From assembly GCA_021800275.1 (NCBI GenBank), contig JAJYZB010000004.1, positions 19,634-83,633 on the forward strand: DNA of 64,000 bases, read 5' to 3'. Of this stretch, positions 18,326 through 26,462 are shown piece by piece. A model generated the notes under the pieces. That model saw only the letters and a program-made list of their open reading frames with translations, made no database searches and was not told the origin of the DNA. The stretch's first letter is position 1; every line of letters starts with the position of its first letter. The DNA is from a bacterium (GTDB lineage Bacteria > Vulcanimicrobiota > JABDET01). Both the position numbers and the translations under genes were made by a program.

Positions 18326-19993
18326 ATGGATACGATAAAAGCTGGATCAACAAATCCGCTGTCTCCAAAGAGAACAGAAGAGTTGTTCTTCAAAGAAACT
18401 ATCACCTGTTCTCCTAATGCTGGTCCTGTGAATCAGAAAAAAAATTCTCAAAAAAAAGACTCCTATGAACAGTCATCCCCTTTTTCTATAGAAATTTCAA
18501 AACTTAATCAAGATTTCAAATCCTTTATCCATTTCTTAAAAACAGAACCGGTTAAACTTCTCAAAGATCTCAAATCTTACCCAGCAGTAAAGCGGAAAAT
18601 CCTGATAAAACCGGAAACCTCCAATCTTCAAACTGAAATTGCGCAGGAATCCGCGGTCTGCAAAACTTTTCTTCAAAAACACTTCCTCAATACCGGCGCC
18701 ATTATCGCTTCTTTTGATAAAGCTTATTATTTTGATTGGGGAAGAGATGCTTCCATGGTTATGAATGCACTCTTAGATTTAAACCCTAATGCCCCTCCAG
18801 GTCCGAAAACAACGCAGGAGATTGAATCCCAGTTAAATTATGATCAATTATTCAGACAGCAGGCGCTGCAGGGGAAATTTCCAGGAGGATTGGGGGAAGC
18901 CCGAACTCTAGTGTCGCCCCAAAACGGAAGTTTGTGGGCAGGTCCATGGGGCACCCCTCAGTTTGATGCTCCTGCCTTAAAAGTATATACGTTTTCTAAA
19001 TTCGGATTGGATTTGCTCTCTGATGGAAATGAACAGGACAAACAAAGGGTTCAGAACCAGATATATCCAGGTGTTCAGCAGTATCTCAATTATTTGATTC
19101 AAAATCAAGGAAAGCCTTGTTTTGACCCGTGGGAAGAAATCAATGCCCAGCAGCATTTCTGGACAGAAATGTCTGAAGCTGTGGCTTTTCACAAAGGAGC
19201 AGAACTGGCAAATGCCCTTGGGGACACTCAAAACTCTGCGCTCTATCAAAACTGGTCAAAAAAGATCGCTGCAGATATCAGACAGGTATTTCTTCAAGAT
19301 ACAAAAGACCGCATCATTTTCCCCGATTATGAAGTTTTAAATCCAGGTTCTGCAGGAAAGGAATCTATTTTAGATTCTTCTGTTTTGGGAGGCCTTCTCC
19401 TCGGGAAAAGTGTCGGATATCCAATCAAGCTGGACAACCCCTATGCTCTTCATACTTTCTCTTCCATTTTAACTGCTTTTAAAAACCTTTACCCGATCAA
19501 TACAAATTCAAATGCCATCGCGATTGGACGGTATCCAGATGATGAGTACGGGGGTCCTGGAGTTGAAGGTCCTGGAGCTGGAAACCCATGGATAATCTGC
19601 ACTTTATGGGAAGGACAATATGATTATGAATTAGCATCCCAGTATCTTAAAGAAGGAACGATCAATCTGCAGAATGGAAGAAAAGCGGATCTCGAAAACA
19701 TTCTAGGATTTGCTCTCCCTGATAGCAAACAGATTTCAGAAAATGACCCCATCTTTCACACCGTCATCAATACCCTTGCCAATAACGGGGATGCTGTTCT
19801 GCAGTGGACTCTAAATCATACCCACAATGGAGGTATGATGTCTGAACAAATTGACAAAAATACAGGAAAACCGACGAGCGTGCAGGATCTTGCCTGGAGC
19901 TATGCTGAATTTCTAGAAGCAGTGCATTCTAGAAATGAATTAGAAGCTCTGCTCCGGGCCCATAGCTCAACGGTCAGAGCGGCCGGCTCATAA
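18326..19993 (+). CDS. Glycoside hydrolase family 15 (glucoamylase-like); 3' end overlaps tRNA-Met
   Basis: The 555-residue protein starts at an ATG with a GAGGGGAAATT site. It has an (alpha/alpha)6 glucoamylase domain: AYYFDWGRDASMVM near residue 130, the general-acid motif FDPWEE (Glu270/271) and the general-base motif MSEQIDKNTG (Glu507). The family releases glucose from the ends of alpha-glucans. There is no evident signal peptide, so it may act on imported oligosaccharides, consistent with the sugar importer just upstream. The domain is complete by EFLEAV (~residue 540). The last 13 codons read into the tRNA gene, and the stop TAA lies at 19991-19993 inside the anticodon-loop region of the tRNA. 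Confidence 0.88.
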   Translation: MDTIKAGSTNPLSPKRTEELFFKETITCSPNAGPVNQKKNSQKKDSYEQSSPFSIEISKLNQDFKSFIHFLKTEPVKLLKDLKSYPAVKRKILIKPETSNLQTEIAQESAVCKTFLQKHFLNTGAIIASFDKAYYFDWGRDASMVMNALLDLNPNAPPGPKTTQEIESQLNYDQLFRQQALQGKFPGGLGEARTLVSPQNGSLWAGPWGTPQFDAPALKVYTFSKFGLDLLSDGNEQDKQRVQNQIYPGVQQYLNYLIQNQGKPCFDPWEEINAQQHFWTEMSEAVAFHKGAELANALGDTQNSALYQNWSKKIAADIRQVFLQDTKDRIIFPDYEVLNPGSAGKESILDSSVLGGLLLGKSVGYPIKLDNPYALHTFSSILTAFKNLYPINTNSNAIAIGRYPDDEYGGPGVEGPGAGNPWIICTLWEGQYDYELASQYLKEGTINLQNGRKADLENILGFALPDSKQISENDPIFHTVINTLANNGDAVLQWTLNHTHNGGMMSEQIDKNTGKPTSVQDLAWSYAEFLEAVHSRNELEALLRAHSSTVRAAGS

Positions 19994-20031
19994 CCGGTAG
20001 GTTCCAGGTTCAAATCCTGGTGGGCCCACCA
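19956..20031 (+). tRNA. tRNA-Met (anticodon CAT), elongator type or Ile2
   Basis: The 76 bases fold as a full cloverleaf with an encoded CCA. The acceptor stem is GGGCCCA paired with TGGGCCC, the D arm is GCTC/GAGC, and the anticodon stem is GCCGG/CCGGT with loop CTCATAA. The T arm is CCAGG/CCTGG. The G1-C72 pair and the lack of three G-C pairs at the base of the anticodon stem rule out initiator tRNA. CAT could be elongator methionine or lysidine-modified isoleucine-2. The first 38 bases overlap the end of the GH15 reading frame. Confidence 0.97.
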
Positions 20032-20147
20032 GAAATGCAGCTGCCTTCTGCGCTGCCCTCAAATCCACCCCCATCATGATTCAAGTTTACTCTTGGAAGC
20101 TCATCCATGGGAATCCTAAAATCAGGTCTTGATCTTATTGCAGCAGC

Positions 20148-21251
20148 TTGAAAACAGTGTTATACTGTGCCTATGCTTCTTTAATCTATAAACATCTAGA
20201 CGTGAACATTCCAAAGGAGAGGAAAGGCCTGAAAAAGCAGTGGGGAATCCAAAAAGGGGCGCAGATTCTTGCGCCATTCAGGACTTTCCACAGTTCAAAA
20301 TCTGATATTCATGAACTGGGATACCTGTCAAAATGGCTTTTTGCCTCAAGAAGCATAATCCTTATTATATCCATGCAGGCTGCTGTTATCTCTGGGCTCT
20401 TAACGATTCTTTATGGCGGCTTCCATCTATTCTATTTTATTCTTGTTCTCATTGGATTTGTCACTGCTCATGCAGTCAGCAATCTCATGAATGATTATTT
20501 TGGGTACAGGAGAGGGCATGATATGATTGAATCTCCCAGGCTGAAATATACTGTGCATCCGATTGCTGATAAAGTTGCTTCTAAAAAAGAACTTCTTCAG
20601 GTGATCCTGGTCTTGATGGCTGCAGGTCTTCTGATCGCAGGATATTTGACCATGGTGAGAGGATACATGACTTTAATTTTCCTTGCATCTGGCGCTTTTT
20701 TCCTTTTCATGTACGATGTTTCTCCCATGACTTTGAAAAGCATAGGGCTTGGGGAGACTGCTGCTTTTATAGTATGGGGACCCTTGATGATCGGAAGCGG
20801 CTATTTTATCATTTCGGGATCTTTGTCCCTGACTCCATTTCTTGTTTCAATCCCTTATGGGCTTGGAGTGATGTCTATCTTGATCGGGAAGCATCTGGAT
20901 CAAATCCAGTTTGATCATGGAATAGGGCAGCGCACTCTACCTGTCATTCTAGGAGAAAAAAACTCAAGACTGCTTAATATATCTGTTATCTTAATGATGT
21001 ATCTTTTCACTCTTTTTTTAGCCGTTTTTGAAAGGGCGCCTTTTCCACTTCTTATCGTTTTCTTTAATCTGCCAGCAGGCTGGAGCACAGTGAAGACCCT
21101 GTATCGAGCAAAGCCTCTGGAAGCGCCAAAAGGATATATTGGCTGGCCGCTCTGGTATCACCGCTATTCTTTAAAACATGTCAGAAGTTTTGGATTCCTG
21201 TATATGGCTGGTTTAGCCTCAGCTGCTGTCTTGCATCTGTTCATCAAATAG
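20148..21251 (+). CDS. UbiA-family prenyltransferase (MenA-like)
   Basis: The frame gives 367 residues, but the start is unsure. TTG at 20148 has no ribosome site, and GTG at 20202 is another option. The UbiA core starts near residue 60 and has about eight or nine membrane helices. The first aspartate-rich motif reads NLMNDYFGYRRGHD, as in MenA, but with Gly in place of one Asp. The second is KHLDQIQFDHGIGQRTLPV, matching the MenA pattern with Asp residues and G-x-RTL. These enzymes attach a polyprenyl chain to an aromatic ring or heme. A link to the quinone used by the downstream respiratory block is an inference from position. The ~60-residue N-terminal extension is not explained. Confidence 0.75.
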   Translation: MKTVLYCAYASLIYKHLDVNIPKERKGLKKQWGIQKGAQILAPFRTFHSSKSDIHELGYLSKWLFASRSIILIISMQAAVISGLLTILYGGFHLFYFILVLIGFVTAHAVSNLMNDYFGYRRGHDMIESPRLKYTVHPIADKVASKKELLQVILVLMAAGLLIAGYLTMVRGYMTLIFLASGAFFLFMYDVSPMTLKSIGLGETAAFIVWGPLMIGSGYFIISGSLSLTPFLVSIPYGLGVMSILIGKHLDQIQFDHGIGQRTLPVILGEKNSRLLNISVILMMYLFTLFLAVFERAPFPLLIVFFNLPAGWSTVKTLYRAKPLEAPKGYIGWPLWYHRYSLKHVRSFGFLYMAGLASAAVLHLFIK

Positions 21252-21326
21252 AGGGTTTTTATTTTTTTTTACTAATCATTTTCTTGAGGAATTTACAGTA
21301 AAGACACAGAAGGAGATGCAAGAGCA

Positions 21327-21815
21327 GTGAGAAAATTTAAATCTTATCTTTTGATACCTATCCTGTCAATGGCGCTCTTTTCCGGAGCAGCATTTTCCGC
21401 GAATGTTTCCAAACAAAAAACGCCGAATCAAAAACCTGTAAAAAAAGGAAACCCTCTCCTATTTCAAAGCAGTCCCACTCAAAAAGCAGTTACGATCCAT
21501 ATCATCGCCAATGTTCCTCAGTTTGTGCATGGAAAATTAGTTGGAGGTTTTGTTCCTAAAAGAATCTTCGTGTACCGTGGGCAGCAGATCAATTTAGTGA
21601 TAGAAAGCCTGGATGTGGAGCATATTTTTGTTCTTCCTGCTTATCAATTAAAAATACCGCTGATCCCTGGAAAAAAAGAACACGTTTCTTTTACAGCCAG
21701 TAAAACAGGAATGTTCTTTTTCCACTGCGGGAACAGGGAATGCGCTCCAATGGCTCTCCACCGTTTAATGGTTGGGCAGTTTATTGTCGAGAAAAAAACC
21801 ACCTCAAAAAAATAA
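21327..21815 (+). CDS. Periplasmic cupredoxin, CuA-like with unusual ligand spacing
   Basis: The GTG start follows an AGGAG. The 162-residue protein has a cleavable signal peptide (YLLIPILSMALFSGAAFSA), a Lys-rich linker, and one cupredoxin domain (~55-155). The order His99 (DVEHIFVLP), PG-loop, then FFHCGNRECAPMALHRLM follows COX2/NosZ CuA domains. The spacing is C134-x4-C139-x5-H145-x2-M148. A CuA site is normally C-x3-C-x3-H-x2-M, so there are extra residues between the ligands. It may bind a CuA-type pair, one type 1 copper, or be a metallochaperone. It lies 168 bp before the decahaem cytochrome, so a periplasmic electron carrier for that block is plausible. Confidence 0.72.
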   Translation: MRKFKSYLLIPILSMALFSGAAFSANVSKQKTPNQKPVKKGNPLLFQSSPTQKAVTIHIIANVPQFVHGKLVGGFVPKRIFVYRGQQINLVIESLDVEHIFVLPAYQLKIPLIPGKKEHVSFTASKTGMFFFHCGNRECAPMALHRLMVGQFIVEKKTTSKK

Positions 21816-21826
21816 GGCAGCTCTAA

Positions 21827-21873
21827 ATCAGTTCCCTACCTGACATTTACTATCAGTTCCTCACCCGATATTC
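21827..21873 (+). repeat. Tandem imperfect direct repeat upstream of the cytochrome operon
   Basis: Two copies of a ~22-base unit begin at 21827 and 21852, both starting ATCAGTTCC and matching at about 17 of 22 positions. The 25-base period is about two and a half helical turns. They lie about 20 bases upstream of a candidate -35 element, where an activator could bind. No protein is known to bind here. Confidence 0.45.
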
Positions 21874-21893
21874 AAAATCAATCCATTAACTTA

Positions 21894-21922
21894 TTGTTTC
21901 ACCCTGAGAATTGCCTTATACT
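21894..21922 (+). promoter_or_regulatory. Candidate sigma70-type promoter for the cytochrome/porin operon
   Basis: TTGTTT (21894-21899), a 17-base spacer and TATACT (21917-21922) match sigma70-type elements (4/6 and 5/6). Transcription would start near 21929, about 55 bases before the decahaem cytochrome start. A GGAGG and a GAGGAGG lie in the leader; the latter serves the start codon. Confidence 0.5.
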
Positions 21923-21983
21923 TTTTAAAAGGAGGCAGCCGTATCTGAGAAGCCTCTAAATCTTTCTACGTAAGAGGAGGCGC

Positions 21984-22967
21984 ATGATGAACAGCAGTCT
22001 GATCAGCATCAAGATAAAAAAACGACTGTATCTCTTGTTTTTAGCCTGTTTGCCTATCCTTTTTTTCCATCCAAATGCTTATGGCAAAAATAAAACAAAA
22101 GCCTCTTATGTTGGCACACAAACCTGTGAAGAATGCCATCCTCACCACTATGACACCTATATAAAAACAGTGATGGGTAATCCAAATGTAAAGAATTCTC
22201 CTGCTGAGAAGTTCGGCTGCGAAACCTGCCATGGACCTGGCAGCCTGCACGTGGACTCACAAGGAATGCTTCCTGGCGGATTGATCACTTTCAGCCCTAA
22301 AGAACCCGCAAAAATAAAAGATGCGGTCTGCCTTAAATGCCATGAAACAGGAGCGCGAGCTTTATGGGAAGGAAGTGACCACGAAGTCCACGGATTATCC
22401 TGTATGAACTGCCACAAAATGCACCAAATGCGTAGTTTGCGCAGCAGTAAACTAGAAACTGCGATTTTATACCAGTTAAGAAAAGACAGCATTTCAGCCA
22501 CCTGCTACCAGTGCCACAATGGAGTTAAAGATGATTTTTTAAAATTTTCTCACCATCCTGTTCCAGAAGGAAAGATTACCTGTACTGACTGTCATGATCC
22601 CCACGGCAGCTTTGCTCCTCATCTTTTGGCAGCAGTTTCTATTAATGAACTCTGCTATAAGTGTCATGCCTCAAAACGAGGACCTTACCTATGGATTCAT
22701 CCCCCTGTTGAAGAAGACTGTTTAGACTGTCATACCCCTCATGGGTCCCCGAATCGAGACCTCTTAACAGAAAAACTTCCTTTCCTCTGTCAGAGATGTC
22801 ATGATTCTGCTTACCATCCTTCAACCTTGTATGCTGTTCCTATGACAAAAGCAGGACAGCCAGTGTATCAAGCAGTCTCTATTCAGGGGGTTTATTACTC
22901 CTGCTTCCAGTGTCATCCAGAAATTCATGGGAGCAGCAGCCCTTCTGGAATGTATTTTCAGAGATAA
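21984..22967 (+). CDS. Decahaem c-type cytochrome, MtrA/DmsE-like
   Basis: The 327-residue protein starts at an ATG (a second ATG follows at once) after GAGGAGG. It has an N-terminal signal helix (LYLLFLACLPILFFHPNAYG) and ten CxxCH haem-attachment sites: CEECH, CETCH, CLKCH, CMNCH, CYQCH, CTDCH, CYKCH, CLDCH, CQRCH and CFQCH. Ten haems in about 300 residues, with many extra distal histidines, is the pattern of MtrA/PioA/DmsE cytochromes. Those proteins thread an outer-membrane barrel and carry electrons across the outer membrane. The next gene encodes exactly such a barrel, ten bases downstream. The Mtr pairing is established for the family; electron direction here is not known. Confidence 0.93.
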   Translation: MMNSSLISIKIKKRLYLLFLACLPILFFHPNAYGKNKTKASYVGTQTCEECHPHHYDTYIKTVMGNPNVKNSPAEKFGCETCHGPGSLHVDSQGMLPGGLITFSPKEPAKIKDAVCLKCHETGARALWEGSDHEVHGLSCMNCHKMHQMRSLRSSKLETAILYQLRKDSISATCYQCHNGVKDDFLKFSHHPVPEGKITCTDCHDPHGSFAPHLLAAVSINELCYKCHASKRGPYLWIHPPVEEDCLDCHTPHGSPNRDLLTEKLPFLCQRCHDSAYHPSTLYAVPMTKAGQPVYQAVSIQGVYYSCFQCHPEIHGSSSPSGMYFQR

Positions 22968-22976
22968 GGAGGAGTG

Positions 22977-25376
22977 ATGAAGATGAAAAACATCATAAAA
23001 ATTTTCGCGGCGCTTCTGGTTTTCTTGCTGCTCACAACCTGTCAATCTTTTGCCTCCTCTTCTACTGCTCATAAAAACAAGCCGGCTGCAGCAGCTCAGA
23101 CAAAAGCCGCAAAGAAAAAAGATCCTAAAAAGAAACCCTATTATCATTTTCACTACTCCTATTATTTTAAACCTGTTGGGGTGGATGGACATGGAGATAT
23201 CGCTAAATTCAATGAGTACCAGGATATCCAATCCGGAGTTTCGGGCGGACTTTCTGTGAATTATCTTAATGGCGCAAATTACTTTAGGCTGATGTCCAGA
23301 GACATCGGATTAGATACCACTAAAGTCAGGCTTCAGACAGGAATCTATGGAGATTACGGCGTGACAGCATCCTTTGAGGAAATCCCGCACAACTATGAGT
23401 TTGGAGTAAATACCCTTTACTCAGGAATCGGTTCAAATGCGCTTTACTTTTCACCCAACGTGCAAAATGCCCTTGCAGGAAATAAAAAACCACCCTCTGT
23501 CAGCGCAGTGGACAGTTTTTTATCAAATCCTGAGAATCTCACGAACTTTAATGAAGCCATTTATAGAAACAATTACAAAGTAGGGCTTTCTTACACCCCT
23601 CAAAACAACTTGATCCTTACCACACATGTCACCTGGGATCATGAAACAGGGGAACAGCCTTATTTTGCAAATTTACCTTCACCACCTTCTCCTGGATTTG
23701 ACTCTGTAGAACTGGCTGAACCCATTGATTATGATACATTAAATGGAAATTTTCAACTCCAGTATCTCTCAAAACCATTTTATCTGACAGCCCAATTCAG
23801 TCAGTCCTCTTTTACTGACAACAATACAGAACTCCTGTTCTCAAATCCCTTTTACTCTATTAATGCAGAGATTCCGTTGGAAGGAGCGATTTCTCTCCCC
23901 CCCAGTAATCAGGCAGAAAATCTCTCTTTTTCTGGAGCAGTATTTTCTCTCCCATGGGAGGGAAGATTGACGGTATCCGGAGAATGGGGCTCTGAATGGC
24001 AGAACCAGCCTCTCCTCCCTTATACCATCAATTCTTCAATTATTGGAACAAATTTCAATGGATCTCCTTTTAATGCCAGTAATCCCGCTTATCTCCCTGT
24101 CAGTTCCTGTGACTGCACAGCCGACACCCTTTTTTATAATGCCTTTTACACTGCCAGCCCTTTGAATTTTCTTCATTTGAGAGGTCACTATAATGAATTT
24201 AGTTATGATAACACGACCCCTATCATCAGCTTCCCTGGATACGTGAGTTATGACAGTGTTTGGGCTCCCGGAGTTGTTTCAACCAGCCCTTACAGTTATC
24301 GAGATTACACGACCAGTGGAGCAGCCGCCTTTGATCTCTATCGAAATACAACATTTACGGCCAGTTTCAAAAATGAAATCTCGGATCTAACTGATCTAGA
24401 GGCAAGCCATTTAAATGAAAACAAATATGAATTTGCCCTTGACAGCAGCGATATCACGGATTGGCTGAATTTTCATATTGATTATTCAACAGGAAATCGA
24501 ACAGGAAATTTCGATCTTTTTTCTGCAGCAGGTCCAACCCTGGGGGTTGTTGACACCAGTCTTTTCCCCTATTCAGTTTACTTTTTTGAAGAGAATCGCT
24601 ATGATGACAAATGGCACTGGCTCATCAATTTTACTCCAACAAACAGCGCCAATTTCACGATTGATATAGTGAATGAAAAAGATATCTATAATAACCCGGT
24701 ATCTGGAACTAATCCGGATTATTCCGCTTATATTCTAGTTCCTAACTTCGGACTTCAAAGCGACAACCACAGTTCCTATTCTCTGGATGGAGATTTTAGA
24801 CTGACAAAGAAAAATCGTCTCTCCCTTTTTTACAGTAAAGCTGACTATCAATACAATCAGCTTTCAAGACAGTGGACCCCTTTTTCTGCGTCTAATCCTT
24901 ATACAGGAAAATTCCACGGGTTCTTTTCTTATGACAACTGGACTGCTCTTACCAATGACAGAACTTACACTTATGGAGCAAATTTTACTTCCCATATTAC
25001 GAAAACACAAGCTCTTAAGTTGAACTACACAAATTCTCAAAACTGGGGCAGCATTCTGCCTATTGATCCGATTGGACCTGCTGCTCTTGACAGCACTCCT
25101 TATGCTTTCCTCCCCTTTAACAACAATAATGATACTTATAAAAATCAAACGTTGAATTTTAGGTATATCTATACTTTTAATAAAGGAGGAAAAATTTTAA
25201 CCATTGGATATGAGAATGAAGCTTTATGGGTGAATGATTATGATCTGTCAGGGGAGGTTTTAGTATATCCGGTTACCACTAATCCTGCTGCATCAGCCAC
25301 AGGGCTCTGGATGGATACTCTTCCAGGGAATTATTCAGTAAATGTCTATTATGCGAGCATTGAATTTAAATTCTGA
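22977..25376 (+). CDS. MtrB/PioB-family outer-membrane beta-barrel
   Basis: I prefer ATG at 22977 over GTG at 22974; both use AAGGAGG. The protein has ~799 residues, a signal peptide (IFAALLVFLLLTTCQSFA) and a Lys/Ala-rich linker. Alternating amphipathic strands run to the end, finishing in an aromatic-rich strand (VNVYYASIEFKF) as expected for barrel insertion. Family marks include DYGVTASFEEIPHNYEF, TLYSGIGSNALYF, the HETGEQPYFANLP loop and ELAEPIDYDT. MtrB/PioB barrels sheath a decahaem cytochrome so that electrons can cross the outer membrane. At ~800 residues it is longer than Shewanella MtrB (about 700). No MtrC-like surface cytochrome is present in the window. Confidence 0.92.
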   Translation: MKMKNIIKIFAALLVFLLLTTCQSFASSSTAHKNKPAAAAQTKAAKKKDPKKKPYYHFHYSYYFKPVGVDGHGDIAKFNEYQDIQSGVSGGLSVNYLNGANYFRLMSRDIGLDTTKVRLQTGIYGDYGVTASFEEIPHNYEFGVNTLYSGIGSNALYFSPNVQNALAGNKKPPSVSAVDSFLSNPENLTNFNEAIYRNNYKVGLSYTPQNNLILTTHVTWDHETGEQPYFANLPSPPSPGFDSVELAEPIDYDTLNGNFQLQYLSKPFYLTAQFSQSSFTDNNTELLFSNPFYSINAEIPLEGAISLPPSNQAENLSFSGAVFSLPWEGRLTVSGEWGSEWQNQPLLPYTINSSIIGTNFNGSPFNASNPAYLPVSSCDCTADTLFYNAFYTASPLNFLHLRGHYNEFSYDNTTPIISFPGYVSYDSVWAPGVVSTSPYSYRDYTTSGAAAFDLYRNTTFTASFKNEISDLTDLEASHLNENKYEFALDSSDITDWLNFHIDYSTGNRTGNFDLFSAAGPTLGVVDTSLFPYSVYFFEENRYDDKWHWLINFTPTNSANFTIDIVNEKDIYNNPVSGTNPDYSAYILVPNFGLQSDNHSSYSLDGDFRLTKKNRLSLFYSKADYQYNQLSRQWTPFSASNPYTGKFHGFFSYDNWTALTNDRTYTYGANFTSHITKTQALKLNYTNSQNWGSILPIDPIGPAALDSTPYAFLPFNNNNDTYKNQTLNFRYIYTFNKGGKILTIGYENEALWVNDYDLSGEVLVYPVTTNPAASATGLWMDTLPGNYSVNVYYASIEFKF

Positions 25377-25415
25377 AACAAAGAGAGGTAAGGCAACCGC
25401 CATTCACAAGCTAGG

Positions 25416-25503
25416 CAATCGGATCTTGACCCGATTGATCTTAGGGTCTGATATGTGATATAAAAAAAGTGGAGGCACAATGAAAGGAGGAGTATCAAAA
25501 TGA
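25416..25503 (+). promoter_or_regulatory. Possible structured leader and seven-codon leader ORF before the monohaem cytochrome
   Basis: Between MtrB and the next cytochrome, CAATCGG (25416-25422) can pair with CCGATTG (25431-25437). GACCC (25428-25432) can instead pair with GGGTC (25444-25448), so the two hairpins exclude each other. A seven-codon frame (MKGGVSK, 25480-25503) has its own GGAGG and ends in ATGA with the cytochrome start. This could set relative expression or translational coupling. It matches no riboswitch class that I can recognise. Confidence 0.35.
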
Positions 25504-25931
25504 AGATTGTTAAAGAAGGTGTTCTTCTACTGCTGATCATAGGCTTAGCCTTATTCATGGGTTCAGAGGTCAGCGCGGGAAAAGGACAGGGGTCGGGCAA
25601 GCAGCTCTTTATTCATTTTGACTGCAATGCGTGCCATACCATAAAAGCCCTTCACATTTCACTTTTACGACCTAAAAACCCCATTGAACGAAGACAGATG
25701 AGAAAATCGCTGCGGAAGCTCAGAAGAGAAGGAAGGATTCCTCCTGATCTGTCTGATATTGGAAACAAACATAATGCTGCATGGTTGAACCGCTGGATGG
25801 AACACAAAGAAAAAATTGATGGAAAGCGCCATCAGGAGATCTTCCATGGAACAGCTCATGAGCGAGAAGTTCTGGCAGAATGGATGGGAACACTGAAGTA
25901 CACTCGATTTTACGACAAAAATTTAAAGTAA
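25500..25931 (+). CDS. Small monohaem c-type cytochrome
   Basis: The 143-residue protein has a signal peptide (GVLLLLIIGLALFMGSEVSA) and one haem site, CNACH, at about residue 43. The C-terminal helix HEREVLAEWMGTLKY resembles the last helix of class I cytochromes. The usual Met sixth-ligand motif (KMP) is absent. Met129 in the C-terminal helix or one of several His residues (RHQEIFHGTAHE) must serve instead. A basic stretch (RRQMRKSLRKLRREGR) around residue 70 is unusual and may dock an acidic partner. It lies six bases before the pentahaem gene. In alternative complex III a monohaem subunit (ActE) has a comparable role; direct homology is not shown. Confidence 0.82.
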   Translation: MKIVKEGVLLLLIIGLALFMGSEVSAGKGQGSGKQLFIHFDCNACHTIKALHISLLRPKNPIERRQMRKSLRKLRREGRIPPDLSDIGNKHNAAWLNRWMEHKEKIDGKRHQEIFHGTAHEREVLAEWMGTLKYTRFYDKNLK

Positions 25932-25937
25932 AGGAAT

Positions 25938-26462
25938 ATGTTTCGAATCTGGAGCATATTGACAGGGCTGCTCATCTTAGGACTCATAGGGATGAGCAGC
26001 TTTTATTTTATTAAAAAGCTTGAAGCAGCCCCTTTGATTGAAGAACCTCTTCCTTTTTCTCACAAAGCTCACATGGCTCCAAAGCAGCATCTTAAATGCA
26101 CAAGCTGTCATCCTGAAGCGCAAACAACCCCTTACGCTGGAATTGTCAAACTCTGGAAATGTATGCAGTGTCATGATGTTCCTCAAGGGAAGAACCCGGA
26201 AGAGCCTTTGCTTAAAAAATATTATAAAAAAGGGAAAGAGTTTCACTGGGTTCAGGTCAACCGCCTTCCTGGAGATGTTTACTTTTCCCATGCGATGCAC
26301 GTCACTGTGGCTAAAATAAAATGCCAGCACTGTCATGGACAGGTGCAAAATCAAAGTAAAACCATTACCGTTCCAACAGCGGGAAAAATGACCATGTTTG
26401 AATGTATCCAGTGTCATGAACAAAAAGGAGCAAGAATCTCCTGCGGGGTATGTCACCAATGA
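25938..26462 (+). CDS. Membrane-anchored pentahaem c-type cytochrome (c7/ActA-like)
   Basis: The 174-residue protein has one N-terminal membrane helix (IWSILTGLLILGLIGMSSFYFI) and five haem sites: CTSCH, CMQCH, CQHCH, CIQCH and CGVCH. Distal histidines appear in FSHKAHM and FSHAMHV, typical of class III/c7 cytochromes with bis-His haems. The count and single anchor resemble ActA of alternative complex III. The stop overlaps the start of the molybdopterin-family gene (ATGA), so the two products are likely made together. I infer that it relays electrons between the molybdopterin/FeS/NrfD module and the outer-membrane conduit. Confidence 0.88.
   Translation: MFRIWSILTGLLILGLIGMSSFYFIKKLEAAPLIEEPLPFSHKAHMAPKQHLKCTSCHPEAQTTPYAGIVKLWKCMQCHDVPQGKNPEEPLLKKYYKKGKEFHWVQVNRLPGDVYFSHAMHVTVAKIKCQHCHGQVQNQSKTITVPTAGKMTMFECIQCHEQKGARISCGVCHQ

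Noticed and set aside
19956..20031. tRNA-Met as the attachment site of an integrated element
   Set aside because: Elements insert at tRNA 3' ends and leave a repeat. The overlap here is at the 5' half, no second copy of the tRNA end is seen, and no integrase is present.
25377..25499. GEMM-type (cyclic dinucleotide) riboswitch upstream of the monohaem cytochrome
   Set aside because: I looked because such riboswitches control cytochromes in Geobacter. The conserved tandem GCAAA/GNRA elements are absent; only ordinary hairpins are seen.
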